Below, one piece after another: positions 36,901 through 51,100 of a stretch of DNA of 64,000 nt. The DNA comes from Trichoplax adhaerens (taxonomy: Eukaryota; Placozoa; Uniplacotomia; Trichoplacea; Trichoplacidae): positions 9,200,159-9,264,158 of the forward strand of contig NW_002060944.1 in the NCBI RefSeq assembly GCF_000150275.1. The letters are read 5' to 3'. Made by a program: the position numbers and the translations under genes. Each line of letters starts with the position of its first letter. Position 1 is the first letter of the stretch. The notes below the pieces were generated by a model. It did no database searches and was not told the DNA's origin. It saw nothing but the letters and a program-made list of their open reading frames with translations.

Positions 36901-37789
36901 TATAAACGATAGCTACTATTCATTTTCACTATCGACACTGGAATATATGTTGTGTTAATGAATCAAAACTTCAAGGAATGGTAAATCAAACCTTTGCATT
37001 ATAAAATATCAATCATGAATAAGTCATCCAAAAACGGCTATCCAATATCCATTAACAACTCGTACAATTATTAGAATTAATCCATTTGGTACCCGATTAC
37101 AGCAATATTATCATGAATTAATTAATCACCCACAAGAGATAAACAAATAATCTAAAATTGAAATTGAGAATACATATAAAATTTTCTTCTTACAAATCGT
37201 CAATACACAAGAAAGATAGAAAAATGATGATCGAGATACAAGTCATAACCAAACATTGATATATACAAATAATTTTTTGCCACCTTCATTCTTTCTATAC
37301 CAACTAAAAGATTTCTTCTAACAGTAGTAAAACTAAAAATGTATATCGTTGCCCGCACTCAATCATAATAATGAAACGGGTAATAAGCTCTGCCATAGGG
37401 ACATTTGCTTGATAAAAATGACAAATATTGCAATGAAATATATATTTTCAGTAGTATTATTAAAAGAATAATGAGACCCTAGATACATATTTTAAAATAC
37501 AGATATAGCTACAGTAACAGGGATATAAATTAGCAATACAATCAATGATATTTATAGGGACATTGTCTGACTTTGATACAGTCGATATTGAGGGGAAATT
37601 TGTAACCGACAAAGTCAGGTAGTCATTTCTTAATTTGGTATTCGTTTGGATATATAAAACCTCTTGATAAATTTTAAAAAGAAACTAACAATCCTGGGAT
37701 ATCTATAATACTATTATCAATATAAATACTTATCCCATTGCATAAATAACCAAAGGTATAATATAAAGTATATCACTATAGGACTAAAT
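36901..37789. other. Intergenic, nothing recognised
   Basis: AT-rich space between the tandem array and the 3' end of the 37790 exon. Confidence 0.5.
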
Positions 37790-38684
37790 TCAAATATCGC
37801 TAACGGAACCTTTCTTGCTTCCAGAGCCATTCGATATGGTAGGAGAAGGAGACTATATATCACATGAAGAGAAGTTAGAGATCGATCTCATTCCATATAG
37901 GTAGAAAATGAATTTGAATGAATAGATAGAAAGAAATATAATAGCAGTCATGTAGTAAAACAGGATAAAATCGATTCGTTAAGAAGACTTACGATAATTT
38001 CAGTCAATCGACGTGGAATATGCAATCTATATCCACGATATTCGCCAAGAAAACAACCAGCTTTAGGCGAAGCAGCAATCGCTGTTACTGTTTCTCCAAC
38101 ACGAATTACTTTCCAAGGTAAATCGTCTATAGTACAGGTTTAAAGAAATGGAAATTAGAGGGATAGCAATTTCGTGATATTACGCATGGAAAATTGAAAT
38201 TTCTTTCTAGCGCGAGTGATTTATCGTCATAGCATTTACCATGTCGGAAAGGCTGTCTCATTATTCTTGTTTGAGGAAACTCTATTCTAGAGTTGCCAAT
38301 AACAGCATAAGGCCTAGATTGAGGTATACTCGGTGGTGTAGCCTAGAATGACATAATTAAAGAAGAATTTATAAATAGGATACATTGTTGCTAGATGAAA
38401 CTTAAAAGTTCCAAAAATATAGTTAGGATTAAAATTTCCTGTTCAAAATAGGCTCTTACCATGGAATAAAATAAAATTTGACTATATACCAATAACGATT
38501 TATAAATGCTATTCTAGGAATAGTGGACACTTACCGCGTTGAAACCATATAATTCACAAGTTTTCTGGATAACATCTTCATCACATATTACCACATTGCC
38601 ATTCGGTGTAGTAGGAGAATTTGGTACAGGATGGCGAGTATTATCTCCGTCACTATTAGAAGAACAGCATTGAAATAGTTTCAT
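37790..38684 (-). CDS. Myosin tail exons or a separate ~150-residue protein
   Basis: Four in-phase exons: up to 38535, 38240-38342, 37993-38126 and 37790-37852 (TGA). Read alone from the ATG at 38682-38684 they encode 154 residues starting MKLFQCCSSNSDGD. Alternatively an acceptor at 38652 joins the preceding myosin exon (donor at 38776) in the same phase, making these exons a C-terminal tail. Content: a Ser/Pro/Asn-rich stretch, then LPWKVIRVGETVTAIAASPK and LGEYRGYRLHIPRRLTEII, a small beta-rich-looking module I do not recognise, and a basic-Ser end. The distance from the myosin stop codon (38773) to this ATG is under 90 bases, which makes the spliced-tail reading attractive. Confidence 0.6.
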
Positions 38685-38772
38685 GATTGATTAAAATTGT
38701 CACAAAATGGGAAGTTATATCCATAATAAGCACCGAATAACTTAAAAATAATATCGAAAGTATTTCATCAAT

Positions 38773-41700
38773 CTACCTAAGTGATGATTGCCTTGTCTTC
38801 GATTTCGAATTATTAAGAAGACTTCTCCGAGATTTATTTCTCATCTCTTGGCTACTTTTCATCTTCTTATATGCTTTTCTGCAAATGTACATCCTTACTA
38901 ACGCTTGGATAATGACTGTGGCTTGCTCACGTAAGATATTTCTCATGTATTCCAAGTATTGCATTGCATCTTCACTATAAAATGCAATAAATATACAAGT
39001 TTAAATTTACACCTAAAAATGGCATTGTTGCCAACACCTTTCTTTCTTTTAACGACCTAATAGTGGCGTAATATCATATTTAAAACTGTCCCTTTTTTTT
39101 CCCCAAAAGTATTACTCAAATTTTATTAATTATAGTAATAATGTGGATGTACCTCAGAAAAACGAAGTTATCGCCAACGGCCCAGTTTACATTTTCACTG
39201 GATAGCTTTGATTGATCCAGTCTCTCAAGGAAAATATTTAAAATTGCTTCACATAAATGTCTCGAATTTTCAACACCTCCATCGGGATTATTGGAACAGA
39301 AGCATCGATAGCTGCGGAAGTAGAACAAGAATATTGTTAATTACGATATCAATTAATAATATCATGTTGCTAATCATCATAGCTGCATTACCGGCTAATG
39401 AACGTTAGTAGTGGCAATTGATATGGCAGACCTGTAATCATGATTAAAGTAACAATGAAATAAGGATGGATAGATCAGGATCCAAGGAGAAAAATCAAAG
39501 TATGATGATAATACCTGATGTCATTAAATTTAATGTTTCTAGTACTTCCAAAGCACGCAATTGTCGAGCCACAGTGACTCGATCAAATACGTTAGGAACT
39601 TCATTGGTATTCGTCTAGAAAGTTTATTGATATTTCCGTACGATTAAAATTAAATCATAGCTAAACGTTTGCGTTAAAGACACAAATTGCGAGCTTTCAT
39701 CATACAAATTAGGATTAAATTTTATGTTCGTCCGAAAAGGTAATAACTGATATATTAAGATATATATGAGTTATAGCTAACTATTTATATTAAAGCTAAT
39801 TTGAGAGCTTTCATTACAAAATTAGAACTATCCTTTAACATCAGTCTAAAAAGATAATATACGTTTATATACAGAAAATTAAGTAATAGCTAAGTAATCT
39901 ATTAAGGTTAGAATTTACCAGTGTTCATCATAAAACTACGACTATATTTTAAGATCAATATCAAGGCAATAGTCAATCTATATGTAAAAGTTGAGTTATA
40001 CCGGAACATTTGTATTTACGTTGAAATTTATTAGCTATCATAGCAAGTTAGAACAAATTTGTCCTAGCTGATAATTAAAATTATGATTAAGGATTACTTA
40101 CTCTAATACATCTGATAAAGTAAGAATCAGCTTCAGCTGCCATTTTTAATAAATTATCAATCTGCAACTGTTATAAGTAAACCAAAAGATTAATTTAATA
40201 TCAATGAAATACGCATATATTAATATTCGTATAAAGCTGCTCTTAGACTTTTTAGACATCTAAGTCTGTACCTGGAAATCTTGTAGGAAAGTTCTTCGAT
40301 AATCGGTAGTATCATTGCTATCAGAAGAACTCGAAGTTATTCTATGTGAATTTGCTGGAAGGCCTCCATTTCCTATATAGTTTGATAGAACAAATTGTGA
40401 CCAAGGTTATCTATTCTCAATGACTTACTGACATAAAGTACGAAAATTGCCAAGATGGCACCAATTCAAGTTATTAAGCAAAATCTTTCCGTACCTCTAC
40501 TTGATCTTAGGTCTTGCGAAAACAGATGCGTTAAAAAGTCAAATGAACAATTCTAACACAAAAACAGCACGGAAAGTATAATTATTAACGGCCGCTATAT
40601 TATATCGTCTTCGCTATAACGAGAAGTATCAGTATAAATTGCTTCAGGATATTAATTAAAACCTACTTGTGATCGAAAGATGGAAATAACATCATCACTG
40701 ATGATATCTCTGTTGGACGTTATAAGATCAGAGGAATCATATAAAACCTAATATCCATTGATAGATTGAATTAGTACGGTATTGAAGGTAGTTAAAATAA
40801 TGTATTTTACATCAGTAATTTAGAGGCAAGAATAAGGCTAAGGATGAAAATATAACATAGGAACAGTAGCTTACATCACCATGGTGATGTATGATACCAA
40901 ATTCTGAGTCCGATTGCTTGGAAAACCTAAAAATATTATCCGAAATATCATCTTTAATCCATTTAAAAATCTTAATGGTTAAGTACTATGTCAGTCTGTC
41001 CTTCTAAAAATACACGCTTACATTAATTTAAGTTGATTATAGTACTAACCAGCAATTATCGTCATGTTCGGCTTTAATTTTGTTTATGAATGTTTCCGTG
41101 TCCCCTCTAAGAAATAAAATTTGGTTATTATATTAATTTGAGACATAAGTAAATTTTAAATCAGTGTTAATGTTGTGATCAGAATGACCATTGAATATTC
41201 AGACTACCTAGGATTGAGGCATTCCTGATTCAAAATGGACAAGATGCCAATCTATTAATAAATTTATAAGGAAAATGATTTAGTAGAACGATAGGCATAT
41301 AGGAAAAGATAGCGCTAAAAAGAAAGGGCTAAAATAGCGTACTGGGCTTATTAATAATTCAATGCAGGGCGTATTGTTGACGTAGCCGAGGTCAATTTCC
41401 ATTCCAATATCGTTTCTACATCAATTTGAAGAAAGTTATCAAATCGTTGTTGCATTTACTAAAACGATTAGCAATGTCTTCCATCCTACCTGAAGGCATC
41501 GGCAGTGCTTTCAAAAAGATGAGTATTATAAAAGTGTTGAATTGTTTCTGAGCAAAAGTTGATGCAAAGTTGTTCAAGTCTATTGGTCTGTAACCGACAG
41601 TAATTGATATGCACGAATAATTAGTCTATCAAGGCATTTCGACATTATCTATTTGAAGAGTTATCCCGCTGAATTGCAAAATCCTTACGTTAGTAATTTC

Positions 41701-44700
41701 AAATCCATACATGTCCAAAATTCCTAGTGATCCAGTACAACCTTTCAGAAGATTTGATTGCTTCTTCAGGTCTGTACTCGCTGTTCATGGAATCAATACG
41801 AGCTATGTTAGCTATCCTAGTTAAAACAAGCGAAAATACATCTAGACTTACGAAATCGTTTAAAATGCGAATGTTCATTCGGGTTCTTATTCGACTCTGA
41901 AGCATCTTTGGGCTCTGTAGAGCTAACTGACGAACCAGCGCTGTCCGATGATAATGAAGAAGCATTTTTGGTTTGGGTTGCATGGCCTCGTAGCAGTAAA
42001 TTAACTCGTCTTATAATGGCTGACAACATTCTTGCATATAATGTCATAGCCAATGCATTACAGGCTGCTTTTGACTAGTAAATAAAATTAAATTCTCTTA
42101 TTAGTATCTTAAGGACTGCAAGAACTTGTAGAATCAGCTAAAGGCCATTTTTCAAGGGAAGAACTACTCAATGTAGATTATACGTACAACTTCTGGCGTA
42201 TTTAATGAACGAACTGGTTGGCCTCGTATAAGTTTAGTTCTTGTAGTTAAACATCGAAATAAAGAAATGCCTGAAACTCCCAAATTTCTCGCGGCTGATT
42301 TAACTTCCGTAGACGACCCTTTTTCACAAAAATGAAAGTGAGAAAATGATATTATTTCATGTTTAGCCAAGGTGTTTATTACCATCGCTTTGAAATGTGA
42401 TTGTTAAGTAATCCTTAGTGCTAAGGTAGCATTGGTGGATTGTTATATTATAGTACAGTAATTTACTGTAGGGTTAAAAGTTATTTTTACCATTACTACC
42501 AGATGATTTATGATCCTTTTCATCTGGGTCAGAAAATTGGACGTTGCCAAGGAGGAGAATAGCAGCTAAGATATGAACCACATCAGTAAACTTTATTCCC
42601 AATAATGACAAAGCAGCCTAATGGTAGCAATAAAAATATTTTATTATATGATCGTAGAGAATTTATATGATAAAATATTGCATAAAAATAGAAGGAAGAA
42701 GTAATTTAAAGCTGTTATAGGCATAAAGATCAAAATAGGAGTATAAGGGATCACGGTTACCTTCCATTTATTAAAGGCTAATTTATTTGGATTCAACTCC
42801 TCAAAATCCTTCGATGACAAATAAGCTAAATTTCGCGTTGTATAGCCTTGTAAATAAAATTTTACTACAGATAGAAAATTGAAAAGATGGAGAATACTCA
42901 AAATGAAAGCGTTCTTATTATTAACCACTTCATGTAACTTTAAGCAAACTAAAATAGCCAAAAGCATTAATCATTTTCCATTAATTCTTAAATGCTTACC
43001 TTTCTCTTCCTGAGATAATCCTGACAGCAAATGATAAAATATATGATAATTTCCTTCGCCTTTCAAGGTTGCAGTTATGCGTGTCTTCCAAGAGAGATTA
43101 AAAAATGAGTTCAACTTTCATTATATTAAAAAGCGTTGAATAAAATTGATATTGGCGTGTGATATTTTTAGTCAACGTTACAATTTTTAGCCTGGAAAAT
43201 TGGAATATATTCCCTAACCTGATCCAACGAAACATAGGTCAGTTTTCCACTGACAATTAGTCCTTCCGAAAATGCAATTTCAGTAAAGTAGCCCTATGTT
43301 ACCAGATAGACAAATTACAATTTAATAAGGTTAGAAATTGAAATGAAATAAGGATGATAATTGTACTCACAACTCGACTTGAGTCCAAATTTGTATCAAC
43401 TTTAGCTGTAGTTAACGGAGCTAAGGCGGTAATTGCCGCTGCAACGTTCTTTTCAAATTATAAAGGAAATAAATGTTTTAGAAAATTAGGAAAATCGAGT
43501 ATTAAAATTGCCATCATGACAGTAAATTGCTATCATACTTTGTACATTTCGCTGGATAAACCTCCACCAACGTGCTCGAAAAACATCTTGGTCATTAATC
43601 TTGAGGTAAATGTTTTACCACTGCCACTTTCGCCACTTCAATTGATGAAAAGAAATTTGTTATGATCACATACACGCTCTTACATCGGTAAACGTACCAA
43701 TATAGAAATAAATAATTTTATCAAATACTATGTGATATAAGATCTACTGAAGGCATATTAAAATTTCACAAAATTTCTACTATTGCATCAACCCATTTGA
43801 TATGCTTACTAACTACTCTAATGAAATTTAGAAGTATTGCAATCGTATCTAGTTTATACTAATGTAGGTAACTAAAATTATAGCAATATTACCTAAGAAT
43901 AATAACTTGGGGCCGTTTTGTTTCTTGTAATCGACGACTCGCTTCATAAATAATATTTAATAAGTAGGGATAATCTTTACTAACAGGCGAATCTGAAGTT
44001 AACCAATGTAAATCACGTCCATTTTTCCAGTAGCCGTTTAAGGCAATTAAGACTGGTCCTATCCGACACTAATCGATTGATGAAAGAAATAAAGAAGTAG
44101 GTCAATTTCGAGACGATCAGATAGGCATTATTTGTATCAAGCCTGGCTGGTAAATTTAACGATAAGGGCTTTGCTTTAGAGGCTCTACAGCTACTTACAT
44201 GTAATTCTTTTGCTTTCAGCCTCATATGAAGCATTTTGATTACCGCATCTTCCGTGTGAGGTCCTGGCATATGTATTAAGTCATCTACCAGCGATTTGGT
44301 TTGCTCATTTTGGTCTATAATTATAAAATTTAGAGTATCCTTTTATTTTCTGTATTTTTATAGATATAGAAATAACCAAGAAAGTTCTCGATATCACCAT
44401 TAAACAACATGTTTGCTTTCTTAAAGACTCAAATGATATAAAAGATGAAGTTCGCGACAGATTTATGAAATACGAACCTGTTACCGATGTTTCCCAGTTA
44501 TATTCAGCATTATAATCAACCACTAACGATTTAATCGATGATATCATTTCTTCAATACTATTTAATTCCTTGAAAATTGTTGTACATTCCGTTTCTGAAG
44601 CTGAAGAAAAGAATCAAGGTATGGTAAGTTTATTAAGAGGTATTTCAGCGCAGCTAATGAAATTGATAAATAGCGAAGGCGATTTGAAAAAAATTTAACA

Positions 44701-47700
44701 GTTTTACAGCGATGATCTAGAGTAAAGTTATAACTGTAGCAGTTACACATCCATAATTTTACTTCGTGAATAGTCTACATCCTTAAAGTTGGGCAACAAA
44801 ATATAACTGTATCTTGGTAGAAGTTGTTAAAAGTTGCGGTTTTTCTAACCGCAATAAAAAGTGAGGCACCAGTAAATATTCAATTCCGTACATAAATATT
44901 CCATTCACTATAATCAGTCAATCTGAAGACCAGTATACTTTTCTATTTTTCAGTTCTTAAACTTGCATAAATGTATGGATTAAATCTTATTAAATGTCCT
45001 TCAGCATTATTCACAAAAATAATTATGGATAATAAATAACATTTGATAGATGTCCTTGCATCCCATATTGTCATCGTTGAAAATTTGTCTACAACTATTA
45101 CTACTTTTAACAGTGGAAACTGATTCACCGATGCTTTATTTTTATTTTTATTGATTAATGTATAATTTGAATTTTCGGCAATTTCAAAGTCTAATAATTC
45201 TATGATTAGTCGAGTAATTTTAAAATAAACGATGTAAAACACAACTTGCGGTAATAATATAACAATTAGCAACAAAAACTTTATTTGAATTCTTTGGATC
45301 TCAAAATGTTACATCTTAAAAAATTGTGTGCATCCTTTATAAATTGTTGACAGTGATGAATGATTTATTAATATCTAATTTGTGTCATAAAGTCATTTTA
45401 AACTATCGATAATTCTATGAACAGTGGATTAGTCTCAGAATAAACTCCATAAACCGGAACTATTTTTGCAATAGCAGTCAGTCCATTATCTGCCCTGTGG
45501 GTCTTTTCGATTAGAATCAATTTTAAGACATGTAGATTATTTACCGTAACTGTTAGACAGATATTGGACTATATTGGTTAGCGATTGGATATATCTGACG
45601 GATAATCCCAAGCCTAGATACATTGACCCTAATTTCGAATATACTAATGTGTGAAGAAATATTGAATTTCTTGTCGATGCTTCCTGTATAGTATCTATTA
45701 CGCAAAAAGATGCTAATAACGTTTTAATTCTTACTTTATCTCAACTAATGGTGTAAGTTGAGCTTCTAAGAAAAATTAAAATACTGATATAGTATAGAAT
45801 CTTGACTTTATTGCATCCAAGTGTAATCTTTATCATTATATTCTATTTTCACAGCACAGTGCTAGCGCCTATCTCGCAATTTACGGATCAAAACTATTGG
45901 CCTCGTTAAGCACCATCGTTAAGTTTAGATCATTACGATTAAAAAATTATCATCAGTATATTAAATCAGTTTCAAATTGAGGACAGCCTACTATGTGCCT
46001 GCTTACAGTATCTAGAGTTACGTCAATTACAATGTTTTATAGAGGCTTTAACCGCCAAGTTGTAGAATAATCTATCATTAGTGATTTCAGTATAATCATG
46101 TCATTCTACAGTATATCATAGACCATCTATTCATTATCAATAAAGAAGCAAACTCTTCCGATCGACTCAATTTAGCGAATACGATTTTGTAATCAAATGG
46201 TATTAGCTATCGCATTAGAAATTAAAGTTCTACATCTTTGACTTATTATAATTTATTGTAGATGAATGAAGAGGCTTGCTTTTAATACATGGATAGACAG
46301 AGTAAGGATTGAATTAATCCCCTAAAACGCGACTTATGTACGTGATGATAAGCAGCATTGCTTGAAAAATTTAGCCTTCACGGTATCAGGAAATAGCTTG
46401 AAAGTAATATTTAGTCGTTCTACTCTTACTACATTCTTCAGCTAAAAAATGGCAGAGAACCGTGACTACTTTGCCATCGATACTTGGATAAAAACTCCAT
46501 TGCCGGCATACGTCATGTCTATCAACGAAGGAATACTATTGAATATAAAGTACGTAACAAATATCTTGGAAGCACACTGTATTCGGTATTTCTGCTCTTT
46601 ACTACTTTCCATCACGATTAACGAATAAAGCAACGAAAGAATACTATTAAGTGCGTGATGGATGTCTCGCAAGCTTTTCCGGCCTCGATAAAGAAATCAC
46701 GAAAGACGTTTGATCTACGCATATTATATTTGATCAAGTCCAACATCTAGCAAATGAACGATGAAATTTTGAAACGATTTGTAGTAGCTCTACAATTGGA
46801 TTTATTGAAATTCTACTAGAAAGAGAGGAAGAAATCAAAATCTATTTCTATCCCTCGCCATTTTACACTCTGTAATGGCTACTGGTGTCAAGCAAATTAA
46901 AAAATGTTGATAAGATTAATAAATGAATGATTTATCTTCTATTCTGTCAAAACTTAATTACATCAAATTTGATCTGAAAGAATGGATAGATAGAGTTTAC
47001 CTTGAGATACTATTATTATTTTGATGAGGCTGCCGTATGTGGCAGTTGGCACAACAGGAAACTACGTTCAAATCAATTAACTAAACTGTATGGGGTAAGG
47101 TGATAGACTGCAGAGTTTAAGACCTCCTGTTAGCCATGATGAACAAAGAGCGACAAATACATGGCGATTTCATGGCAAAATGAAGAAATATTATAATAAA
47201 GAACTGTCGAATTGAGTCATAATAACGGCGATCAACTGCTATGATTGAATTAAGTTTTTTGTAAGACTTTTGATCGAAAATTTAAATGTCTTATTTCTAG
47301 ACTCCATTTTGTTAAGTAAACAATCTTGTCATCCAATTGCTACGTAGGTTAATAAAAGTATAAGGGCAAAGTCTCGATTCTATGGAAATTTCTAACGCTA
47401 AGTTGAAAAAACGCTGGATATAATCAAAATCAAACATTAAAATAAGGGGAAAACACAGTGATAGGAAAGAAGAAGCGTTTAAAATAGACTCTTCTAAAAC
47501 TCTTTCTATCATGTCGATCAAGATTGCGGTAGTTTGTTTTAGTCAATGTTATGATAAATTGCATTGATGATGACATCAAAATTCAATATGGTCAATAATA
47601 AAGAAGGTTGTAAGGCCACCTACGATCAATGTTGGGGTGTTATGACTGATAATCTTACCAGTTGCTTCGTCAGAAGATGCTCCTCCATTAAGACGTAGTT

Positions 47701-48196
47701 TTTCCTTGCATTCGTCTTGTAATTTTGCAAATTTCTTGCGTAAAATTACCAATTGATGAATTAAATTGACGATATCGCTACCGTTATTAACCGTTATTAA
47801 GTCATTATTCTCATGATGTGAATCCGATGGACGTCCATGATTTGTTGTATGATTGGGTAGGGAATCTTTGGTAGAGCGACGATTAAGATTGATAATTTCA
47901 TGATGAGAAGATGATTTTTGTCGCTTTGTTGAATTAGAATTAGATGGAGTATTATTTTCCCGGTCTGGTGATTCTTGTTGACGTCTATTTTCTATCCTTT
48001 TCTGACGCGAATTTCCATCATGACGATGATTAACTATCGGTGTCGTATCACCATGGGGGTGATGTCCATTTTCTTGATAGCTTTTACTACGGCTGCCATG
48101 ATGATTAGCATTACTTGTAGGACTATTGACATTACCTACGGTAGTGTGTTGGGCGTTGGTTTGTTGTCGACTTTTAACAGCTTGAAGACTCGCCAT
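38773..48196 (-). CDS. Divergent unconventional myosin heavy chain
   Basis: Actin motor. 26 in-phase exons from 47659-48196 through 44478-44600, 44199-44314, 43893-44068, 43539-43635, 43371-43448, 43219-43293, 43000-43084, 42761-42864, 42491-42617, 42188-42318, 41852-42074, 41689-41780, 41490-41587, 41343-41415, 41208-41251, 41050-41106, 40875-40926, 40667-40747, 40495-40552, 40272-40372, 40102-40167, 39515-39614, 39392-39431 and 39153-39311 to 38773-38974 (TAG): 1031 residues, or 1169 if spliced to the 38.7-kb exons. The first 180 residues are Asn/His/Ser-rich, ending in a short helix. Motor: P-loop GESGSGKT (319-326), switch I NLDSSR (370-375), switch II LDMYGFE (646-652), LEQLCINF, FIRCIR, converter VGDNFVFLR; then one IQ motif (IQALVRMYICR, about 987-997). 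Oddities: purine loop NG instead of NP, switch I N-to-D. I cannot assign a class. Confidence 0.92.
44601..47658. other. First large intron of the myosin gene
   Basis: A 3-kb gap between exon 1 and exon 2. Minus-strand frames near 46466-46720 read protein-like (for example FRDFFIEAGKACETSITHLI) but the phase across exons 1 and 2 is already consistent, so they are not required. They could be an alternative exon or a decayed copy of something. Confidence 0.4.
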
Positions 48197-51100
48197 ATTT
48201 TTTAAATTATAGATTCTATAGTTTAGTAAAGGTGGATAATTAAATTTAATGAATTTTGATTACCGATGGTCTCATTTCTTTTTCTATTGCAGTTGTCCTC
48301 AACCTTAATCTATAGAACAATATCGTGGATATTAATAGATGAAATGGATCCCAAAATGATACGAAATAAAACCAATAATATTATTCTTGATCGATGTTAA
48401 AACGATGAAGTTCAAGAGTGGAAAATACACCAAATCGGTTAGATCAACGTAATTAATCGTTTTTTCTCCTGCCCCCTTTTCCTCTCTATAAATTGATAGT
48501 TATTAACTTGCTCAACCTTGATCAATATGTTGACTCTAGACTACGGCAATCATGAATCATTCAGTTGAAATTTAGCGTTTCCTTGTTAACTAAACAATCA
48601 ACATCTAATCTAAATCGATTAATTATTTCCTCGATGGCGATAACCAAAACATCACTACCACCATATTATTGCATCATGGACGATGGCTCTAAGTCGATAA
48701 TGGATTCGATAGGAGAATAGATCACACTAGCTTCCAACTAGATTGTATCGTTAGTCTTGATCAATCGATGAAAAAATAACAAGCCTTTAGTTCTAATGTA
48801 TTATTCATGTGTTGTATTTGGCTTGGATGCAGTGATCACTGTTGAATATTAATTACTTTTTGTCTCCGCCTCAAAGTTCCAGGAAATCACAGTAGTAAAG
48901 TGTCGAGTGTATCAATGCAAAGGATAGCAAATTGTATCGTGATAGTCGGACATCGCGGCAATTCGGCATGGACGGAAATGATTACTTTACAGCACAATCA
49001 GGATATTGTATGCAAGTGTTTGGTATAGAGAATTACTCGAGTAGACACCGATGCATTTTAGTTTTAGTATAATATCCTCCCTGGTGTTCTATAGACGGAG
49101 AAACACGCTAAGAGTTTATGCAACATAGGCTTCTTCTCCTTGTCTGGTTGTCCAGTCCGCCATAGATGTCGAAGTGCAATCGAGATGATGGTATACTAAT
49201 TCCGTGACTAGATAAGATTAGTAATCCTCATGAAAGGAAATCTTTCTTCCTAGACGTAGAAAAATGATCTAGGGAGGATTAGATGGGATAAAAAAGGTTA
49301 AAATAAGTACTGATAGGCCTATATGAATGATACAAATGGATCAACAATTTCAACGTAGCAAAGCAAAATAGTCTATAGAATATGCAAATAGGCAACGACC
49401 TCAGTGTTTACTTACAATTATTGATTCTTGTTAGCTTCGGTTGAAATTCAGACCTTATTTTATCAACCGTAGAAAATAGCTTATTGACGCTTATAAACAC
49501 GGTGTCATAGCCTTGGAGACATAAAATTCGCTTTTATCAAACTGACTCTTATTAGGAGCTAGGAGTATTCATGTTGGACTACAACTTTGATTTTAGAAGA
49601 TCTATGTCCTTCTCAAATACGCTCGTTCCAATTGATGGATTAATATCTTGCTCGTTAGTATTTATTTTAAAGTATGCGGTTTGTATGTGTATTTAGACCC
49701 TTTTAGCTTGTGTACTCAATAGCAAGAAAGCCCCGGAACATTGTTAACTTGTAAAGACTACGAACAAATTCATTGGCAGTTCGTCCGATAACAAGCTATA
49801 AAAGGGTACCATATCCTTTCTAATGGCAGAAAATAGTAATTTTGATCCAATACGAATGCAGATTATTGCCGACGGTATCTGCAGTTCCAATTTTAAAATG
49901 AAATGAATATGTAGGGGTAATTTGAGTGGCGACATTATTTCTGTAAAATAAGATCTGGTGATGCTGTATTATTAATTATACCTAATTAACTTAATAATCA
50001 TTCAAAAGAAAATTTTCTTATCAGGTCATCATATCAAGAAGTCATGACTATGATCATGATTATTATTCATATATTATAGCAATAGGAAAGGTACTAAGCT
50101 CTACGACAGATATCGTCTCGTATAGATACCGTAAAGTTTTAGGAACTTCCTACTGTGAGATTTAACTCTACATCCTTGCTCCGCATTGGTCTACAGTTTG
50201 ATATTAATCTACAATTGGATGATGTAGAATGATTGACAACATGCTCCTTTTAGCCGCAAATACATTCTATACTTATATTAAAAGTAGAGTACCGTAATTT
50301 ACTTCTTTCTTTCCATCTGAATTACATCTTGTAGTCTATTTTACAATGAATAATAACCTCGCTGATCCATCGCGTTAATTACTTTACATATTCGCTTATG
50401 ATTACAACTATTCTGTAAAGCCATGATAACACCTATGGACAGGAAGATTTGATGTATCCTATCGATCGACAATGATTAATATTAGTTTATTCATGGGTTC
50501 ATTTTGGCCTTCCATGATCTAATTCATTATCAGTTATTCTTAGCCATCCTCGCGTTATTTAGCGTATTTCATCGTGCGCATTACAAGGCAAAACAACACG
50601 CTAGCATTGTATATATATATCTTGCGATATAAGACGCTACTTTTCTTTCTACTTAATAAAAGTAATACTAAATAGATTGGTGTTTATCCAGTTATACGAG
50701 AGATTAGGCCGATATTACGTATAGCTAGATGACGCTATAGCGATAATTAAAAATGGCAAAATAATGAGTAAAGTTGTCAACATCAAATGAAGCAATAATT
50801 TATATTGTTCCGCTAATGTATTGAATAATTTACATTTAATACTATCATTCTTAATTTAACTTGATAATAAATAATCTTTATGTTTTCTTTTGATGATAAA
50901 ATACAATACAAATCAAGAGTCGTCTAGTTGTACAGCCATCGACTATTGTCTTCGTCTCTCCACTTGTAATTTTATTTTAACAGAATAACAATAAAATGAC
51001 AAAGCCATTACAATATGTGTGGCATCGTTGCTAGTTTGTAAACCATCTGCGGAATGATGTTGTCATGTAGGCTGTATCCCACGCCAAGAGGAAATGGCCA

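Noticed and set aside
44363..44698. Plus-strand frame of about 110 codons with one internal TAA, preceded by an acceptor-like TTTTTATAG
   Set aside because: The opposite strand contains a real myosin exon (44478-44600) with strong acceptor and donor and matching phase on both sides. The plus frame is its antisense shadow.
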